A DNA stretch of 64,000 nucleotides from assembly GCA_014529385.2 (NCBI GenBank), contig CM043968.1:30289013-30353012 (forward strand), given 5' to 3'. Below, one piece after another: positions 58,809 to 64,000 of the stretch. A program made the position numbers and the translations under genes. Positions within the stretch are counted from its first letter, which is position 1; each line of letters opens with the position of its first letter. The notes under the pieces were generated by a model. The model saw nothing but the letters and a program-made list of their open reading frames with translations, ran no database searches and was not told the origin of the DNA. Source of the stretch: Adiantum capillus-veneris. Taxonomy: Eukaryota > Streptophyta > Polypodiopsida > Polypodiales > Pteridaceae.

Positions 58809-60053
58809 TTAGTACACACTTGTAGGTACTGTTGCAGGCATTGAGCTACCATGTAGCGGTGCTTTACTAACAAATGAGGTCCATGGCGTGTTTCTCGGCA
58901 TGCCCATCATTGGGGTAGGCATGGTAGTCGTGATGTCATCAAGGGAAAGATGAGCTAGACTTGGAAAGGTAAAGCTATCACTTGTGGGCTCCGATTGCAC
59001 TGAGACCCCTGGCAAAACAACATATGGAGGATCCATCGAACTTACCGAGGGAGTCTCCATTTGCGATAAGGTCGGTTGTTTAGCCTTTCCTGTATCCAAG
59101 AATCTCATGAGACCCGTTGAAGGCATGTTGATCCCCTTGTTTGGTCTCTCTAACTCAATGATCCTATGGATGACCTCACAAACTCTTTGTTGTTGATCCT
59201 CCACACTAGTAGCACCCATTGTGGATTGTAGGACATCTAACCAACCCACGTGATAGGTGTGACCTGTGTATAGGTGGGTTAGAGTTTTCGTTTGTAGTTC
59301 GTACTCCCAATTCTCATTTAAGAACGCTCTATCTAGGATTGAGGTGCTAGGGGTGTCCTTTGAGCTAGATGCAATGTTGCTTTCTAGGGGTTGGCCCTTA
59401 GTAGTTGCTAAGTCAGGAGCACTCGATTGCTCTCTTAGCAAGGATATTGACATAGGGGCTTTCTCTTTTAACTCTCTTCGTTGCTCTGCCTTGCGTAAGC
59501 TCTCGACTTCCTTTTCCCTAGCCGCAATGATATATTGCTTAACCTCTTGCACTTCGGCAAGGCTTCTACCATCGGGTAATATGACCTCGGAGGGGAATAG
59601 CTCTGAAGAGTCAGGAGATGCGATGAATGAAGTATTCACGTGCACATTCTCTAAGGGCATAGGGTCTACGTTGGTCATGAATGGACAATTTACTTCCCCA
59701 CCCCCCTCATTTACATCATTAACTCCATTTTCGGAGTGAGTGGCTCTACTAAAGGTTTCCTTCAAGCGGCTAAGCACGCTCGGCCCGGACCGTGGGCCCA
59801 TGGCATGCATGTCTTGGCTTGAGCTATTGGGATTAAGCATTGGGAAACCCTCCATGACGTCGTAGTCAGAGGAAGAGTCACTAGCCGCTATGTTTGGGTC
59901 TTTGTTTGTAATACCTTGGGTCCCCGCCGAGGGCCCGGAACCTAAGGTAGGTGGATATTGAGAACTCGCGTAAGTCGAAATTCTCTCTAGTTGCTCCATC
60001 TCTAGCACACAAACAGAGCGCAGATGCATGTGCCTTTGGCACCCTACAAGCAT
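58809..60053 (-). CDS. N-terminal ORF of the LTR element, unknown function
   Basis: 414 codons open. A better start may be the Met of MEQLERISTYASSQYPPTLG near 60002. Ser/Pro/Thr-rich, with a short charged coiled-coil-like segment (VKQYIIAAREKEVESLRKAE). It has no recognised domain. It lies between the PBS and the capsid region, so it is probably the N-terminal (matrix-like or accessory) part of a long Gag. It ends with TAA at ~58809, and the downstream frame continues proline-rich text to the capsid. Confidence 0.5.
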   Translation of the reverse strand: MLVGCQRHMHLRSVCVLEMEQLERISTYASSQYPPTLGSGPSAGTQGITNKDPNIAASDSSSDYDVMEGFPMLNPNSSSQDMHAMGPRSGPSVLSRLKETFSRATHSENGVNDVNEGGGEVNCPFMTNVDPMPLENVHVNTSFIASPDSSELFPSEVILPDGRSLAEVQEVKQYIIAAREKEVESLRKAEQRRELKEKAPMSISLLREQSSAPDLATTKGQPLESNIASSSKDTPSTSILDRAFLNENWEYELQTKTLTHLYTGHTYHVGWLDVLQSTMGATSVEDQQQRVCEVIHRIIELERPNKGINMPSTGLMRFLDTGKAKQPTLSQMETPSVSSMDPPYVVLPGVSVQSEPTSDSFTFPSLAHLSLDDITTTMPTPMMGMPRNTPWTSFVSKAPLHGSSMPATVPTSVY

Positions 60054-60760
60054 TGGCGAATAACCTCGAAGGTTAACCGCTTACTTTTTTAGGCGTCCAT
60101 TTTCACTCGTTTTTTTATGTTTTTTAATAATTGGTTTTTTTATTAAAGTGTGTGATAGCTCAAAATGAGTGCACTCAGAGGGTTACGGTGTGCTTTACAT
60201 CACAATGTTTGGTCACCTGAAGCTCCGTTGGTCCTCAAAAAAGTCAATTTTTAGCGACGTGTGAAGCTAAAATACGTAATTTTAAAGGGCGACTGAGGCC
60301 TGAGCCTGAGCATGAGCTTGGGCTTGAGTTTGGGCTTGGGTCTGGAGATATTCCCGATTCCAGTTCTACCTTTAAAACTTTTATTTTTTTTAAATTTTAA
60401 TTTTAATTTTTTTTTTGGATAAGGTCACCGCGGCCTACCCGCGAGCACACACACACTCTACCTACCTATTTACAACTAATACACATAATGTTACACACTA
60501 ACACACTTCATTAACTCCAACAGATCTACTTCCTACTTACTGTACTTTACATTACACAGAACTAACAATCTTAATACCAACACTTTATCACAGAGAAAAC
60601 AAAACCGAGTACCTTTCAAAACTTCATCAACAAAGAAATACACAGTAGAAAAAAGAAAATCCTTCTTCTCAACACACACACCTTCCTTCCCTACCTTTCC
60701 TACAATTGAAATTGCACCACAAATAATCACAGAGTGCCACTCAAGCTTAGTGTATGGCAT
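60054..60760. other. Leader of the LTR element
   Basis: Between PBS and first ORF. AT-rich with CACACAC stretches and no supported gene. A short GAGCCTGAGCATGAGCTTGG-type repeat lies at 60300-60350. Confidence 0.5.
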
Positions 60761-60778
60761 TCCCCGACAATGGCGCCA
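60761..60778 (-). promoter_or_regulatory. Primer binding site, tRNA-Asp type
   Basis: Minus strand TGGCGCCATTGTCGGGGA, 4 nt (TTTT) after the 5' LTR. Plant elements primed by tRNA-Asp have TGGCGCCGTTGCCGGGGA; two transitions differ. Confidence 0.85.
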
Positions 60779-60782
60779 AAAA

Positions 60783-61017
60783 TGTGCGCGTATGTCGCAC
60801 GTCAATGCGAGGAACTTGCCAATACATTGTGTGCGAGCCACAGATGGCTCCAAGCATGTGACTATCCTAAACTAGTAAGCTCAAAGAAGACGATGGTGTG
60901 TCACTCACCACTCTATGATTGTTGTCGTGGAGGATTCCTCGCCGCGAAGAAGAGGGAGACGCCGCTACGCCGCGCTCAACTGCCTCGCCGCCATCGTACC
61001 GCCGCAATGCTCGATCG

Positions 61018-61090
<73 letters not shown>

Positions 61091-61383
61091 GGAGATGAAG
61101 AAGAAGAAGAAGATGGAGATGGAGCAAGAGCACTCTTCAATTGCACAAATGAGAGAATGAGTGAATTTTAGGTTTAGTTGACTTTTATATGAGCTTACTC
61201 CATTCACACTTGGGCGCCCATGCTTAGCCAACTAATCCCTTGAATGTTCTAGTTAGAGTGCGCCTCTCATCGGCGATCACTCTTATCCTTTTCCTATTGG
61301 ACCGATAAGCCGAGTACCTGACTCTACCAAATAAATAATACATTGTCCGTTGTTGGTGATAGGAATGTGCGTGAGGGTTAATA
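60783..61383 (-). repeat. 5' LTR (right copy)
   Basis: 601 bp. Terminal ...GGGTTAATA versus ...GGGTTAACA in the other LTR. Shorter (CT)n(CA)n (61019-61089) accounts for most of the length difference. Confidence 0.85.
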
Positions 61384-61620
61384 CTAGTAAAACAGCACCG
61401 CCTTCGACGGCGGCATGGGCCCTATTGCCCTCAAACCCCTTGCTTCCACTGCCTATTCAGAGAGGGTTTGGGACCACTGGCCAAAGTTATGAGATATCAG
61501 GATCAGAGATGCCTTGGGCTATTTTTATTGGAGCTGCAGAGACATAGGGAGAGCCTCTTGAGGAGGCCAGATAGTAGGAGACACTCACAGAGGGAGATCA
61601 CCTGATTTCTTCAGACTACC
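61384..61620 (-). mobile_element. Helitron-2 family copy, 3' part (minus strand)
   Basis: CTAG at 61384-61387 with hairpin CCGCC-TTCGAC-GGCGG (61398-61413), then ~200 bp homologous to 13520-13720. The CTAGT here also serves as one side of the LTR element's likely 5-bp target duplication (TTAGT at 52419-52423). The 5' end was not found. Confidence 0.6.
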
Positions 61621-61839
61621 CCTCTAATTCCTAGCCAACCACAAGCAAGAGGCATTACAAGCAACAAGGGTAGCCTTGGGACAAGTGTCTCCCTTTCCCC
61701 TTTGAGAGAGAGGACCTGATGAATGCAAAGACAATTAATTAAATCTCCTAAATTATCATTAAACCCCTTGGGTGGCCAATCAATAGGCTTTAGGCATACC
61801 ATGAGGGGAACATGAGGAGGAACTTGACAAGTGTCCTTT

Positions 61840-64000
61840 TTTTGCCTTCCAGATATTACTGAAGAAATAGTATTTGATAATTTGAGTACAGGTTAGAAAT
61901 GCAGAACTTAGAAGGCACATATCCTTCTTGAAGAACCCTATCTTCCATGTTCTTTGTATCCATTTCCACATTTTTCCTACTAGACCTCTAATAATTGGGC
62001 ATTCCATGAAAATGTGGGCGAGGTCTTCGCTAGCCAATCTACACCCTGAGCATCTATCGGATCCGATACCACGTGCATGAATCTTGATACCTGTGGGCAA
62101 GGACCCCCACAGTACCTTCCGCAGAAATATCTTCATAAAATGAGGCCACTGTAGATTCCAAATGTTCTTCATGACCTCAACCTATCCAGCCTCCGACCAA
62201 TGTTTCTTCCATTGCTTGTTCAAAGGGGAGAACCAATTAGCCTCATGGATTAACGCTTGGTAAATGCCCTTGGTATGAGGTTTAAAGAATTAGCTACTCA
62301 TGGGCCATTTCCAAGCTTTCCACTCAAAAGTAGATTCTTAGATCGGCATCAGAATATTGTCCAGGCCTTCTACAACTCTATTGATGAGTAGCTTCTCAAT
62401 GCCATTGAATTGAAATTGGGCAACCACACAATCAAAGGATTTCCAGCCCTTGCTATTTCCATCCCATAAGTGGCTCAATCATTGGAGTCCTTTATTGTTC
62501 ATTCTTCTTGCAATTTCTCTCCAATAAGGGTTCATGATAACACCAACAACTTTAGATAGCCAAGGGGACCATTGCGAGATTGAGTTTCGGAAGTATATGG
62601 TTAATTCCCTCCATTCTAGTACCCTTGTTGCTCTATTGCATTTTTGCACTAGCTCTCCAGTGATGCCCCCCAGCCTTAGGCTAGACCACCTCTGGGCTAA
62701 TAGTTTGTTGTGCACCTCAATCCCTTTCCACTAACCACCTTTAGAGCAAGGTTTTGACTTGTCTTTCATATCCCTGGTCATGATAGCCCAACACTAGTCT
62801 TGTTTTGCGATCAAGACCACAAACTTGGCACACGGGGCTTGAACATGAACAACAGGGTTGAGAATTCTGAGCCCCCCTTGGACCAACAATCTAGGGATAC
62901 CTTCCCACTTTACCCATTGCCACGGCAATGAGGTTTTAGTGTTGTTCCTCCATAGGAATCTTTTAACAGGTTTCAAAAACTCCTTCTAGTTATATTTGGA
63001 TATTTTGAGGAGCGGACTTTTGAAGGAAATATAAGGAAGCATGAATGAGTTGATCACTCCGATCCGACCTAGAAGGGAAGCAACACGTACTCCCACCTTC
63101 TCATTTTTCTCTGGATCTTTTCTAGGTCCCACTAGAACCTCTGCTTGGGTGTAACATCCACCCCCAAGGGGACACCCAAAATGTCAAAAAATCCTTCCTT
63201 AAGGCACAATCTCCCCTGACCAGATGGATGGGTCAAATGAGTCTCTTTTCGTCAAGGAGATTAGTCTAGACTTCTCAATACTACACTTCGACCCCGAAGC
63301 CACAACAAATTTCTGCAAAATCTCTAGGGCCTTTCTAAGAACTTGAGTGCAGGCTTTCAAAAATAAGAGGGAGTCGTCTGCAAACATCTTGGCTAGGAGG
63401 TGGTCATTCCCGAGCAAAGTTAGACCTTGAATTTCCCCCCGTGCGGCAACAACTTCGAGCATTGTTATTAGAGGATGCGACCCAATGGAAAAGAGAAGAG
63501 GGGCCACATGGCATCATTGTTTGATAAATCTTTTGGCTTCAAAGGAGCCCACAATTTTATCATTGAATAAGAGCTTAGATTGATTGCCTACACCAAGAGT
63601 GTATATAAAACTTTGACAAAGTCGAGGCCCAATCGTGAGGCCCAAAGCCCAGTGATTTCATAACATCTTCAATGAAGGACCACATAATCCTATCATAGGC
63701 CTTGTCCCGATCAAGCTGAATCAAAATGCACTCCTGCTTCGTGAAGGTCGTGTACTCAATGCCAACCATTGCTATCAAGATATTGTCATATATTGACCAT
63801 CCTTTGATAAACATGTGCTGATGAGGGGAAATGACTTTGTTCAGGAGGGGGGCAAGTCTAAGAGCGACTGCCTTGGCAATGATTTGTATGCCACATACAT
63901 CATAGTTATGGGACGCCAGTACTTAAGATGCAAGCAACAAACCTGTTTTAAGATAGGCTTGATAAGCCCTTTTTCACACTAGGATTCAACGACCCCTTGA
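61840..64000 (-). mobile_element. LINE-B family, decayed copy running off the window
   Basis: Pieces in order on the minus strand: FIKGWSIYDNILIAMVGIEY and LIQLDRDKAYDRIMWSFIED (63575-63814), AKMFADDSLLFLKACTQVL (63199-63507), FLWRNNTKTSLPWQWVKWEG (62794-62976), and SDRCSGCRLASEDLAHIFME (61780-62172). Many stops and frameshifts. The LINE similarity ends near 61840, before the normal C-terminus and 3' tail, so the 3' end is lost, perhaps at the border with the Helitron. Confidence 0.8.

Larger units (their letters stand above)
52424..61383 (-). mobile_element. LTR retrotransposon with gag and protease but no RT or integrase
   Basis: Two direct LTRs (52424-53071 and 60783-61383) bracket a ~7.7-kb interior read on the minus strand. 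A tRNA-Asp-type PBS follows the 5' LTR and a polypurine tract precedes the 3' LTR. Coding order is N-terminal ORF, gag capsid with zinc knuckles, and retropepsin, then ~900 bp of further coding-like text (no RT) and 1.7 kb without coding content. Gag-protease sequence relates it to Ty3-like elements. Several frameshifts and stops, and LTRs ~15 percent different (mostly transitions), make it old. Confidence 0.85.

Overview
The window looks like the repeat-rich nuclear genome of a land plant. The evidence is spliced genes with GT-AG introns, an L1-type LINE with a zf-RVT-like C-terminus, tRNA-headed SINEs, Helitron termini of the plant kind (A|TC ... CTAG|T), and an LTR retroelement whose primer site matches plant tRNA-Asp. 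The AT richness, the very many (GA)n and (GT)n(GA)n microsatellites, a Penelope-like remnant and a non-plant-style LINE would fit a fern or another non-flowering lineage, but I cannot fix the species. I see no rRNA, no real tRNA gene and no organelle block. Nearly everything is mobile DNA.

Layout. 1-1450: AT-rich flank with ~205-bp repeats. 1455-8905: a gene-dense unit bounded by imperfect inverted repeats (28-bp core, 26/28 matching). It carries four spliced genes: A (+, unknown), B (-), C (+, small) and D (-, decayed). Gene B is the most striking: its first exon encodes a histone-H3-like protein (tail and fold) with an acidic extension. After one apparent frameshift in that extension, phase-consistent splicing leads into a C48/Ulp1 (SUMO protease-type) domain and a coiled-coil, RG-rich tail. 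Two clusters of three tandem hairpins flank its first exon. No transposase was recognised.

8.9-13.5 kb: microsatellites, a Penelope-like RT remnant (-), a foldback element and a LINE tail. 13.5-19.6 kb: a minus-strand Helitron-like unit holding a LINE (LINE-A; ORF1, then endonuclease-RT-zinc finger ORF2) whose two ends both abut (CT)n tracts. 21.3-22.5 kb: a decayed coding region. 23.3-37.1 kb: LINE tails, an inverted (twin-primed) LINE fragment, Helitron and foldback pieces, a probable solo LTR, a ~1.1-kb tandem segmental repeat, SINEs, and LINE-B (-, 30.8-33.8 kb). A 1.5-kb module at 35.6-37.1 kb recurs inverted at 50.5-52.0 kb.

38.6-48.6 kb: dense compound microsatellites, several young tandem duplications and a 2.6-kb non-autonomous Helitron (45967-48563) carrying microsatellite arrays and a SINE. 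52.4-61.4 kb: an 8.96-kb LTR retrotransposon (-) with LTRs, PBS, PPT, gag and protease but no reverse transcriptase or integrase, apparently inserted in the last bases of a Helitron. 61.8-64.0 kb: a decayed LINE of the LINE-B family running off the window.

How the parts relate: most elements are nested in or copied from one another. LINE 3' ends share a 16-bp palindrome before the A-tract. The LTR element and the Helitron carry compound microsatellites, which suggests that transposition spreads them. Gene boundaries below come from reading frames and splice signals only; no expression or homology search was possible.
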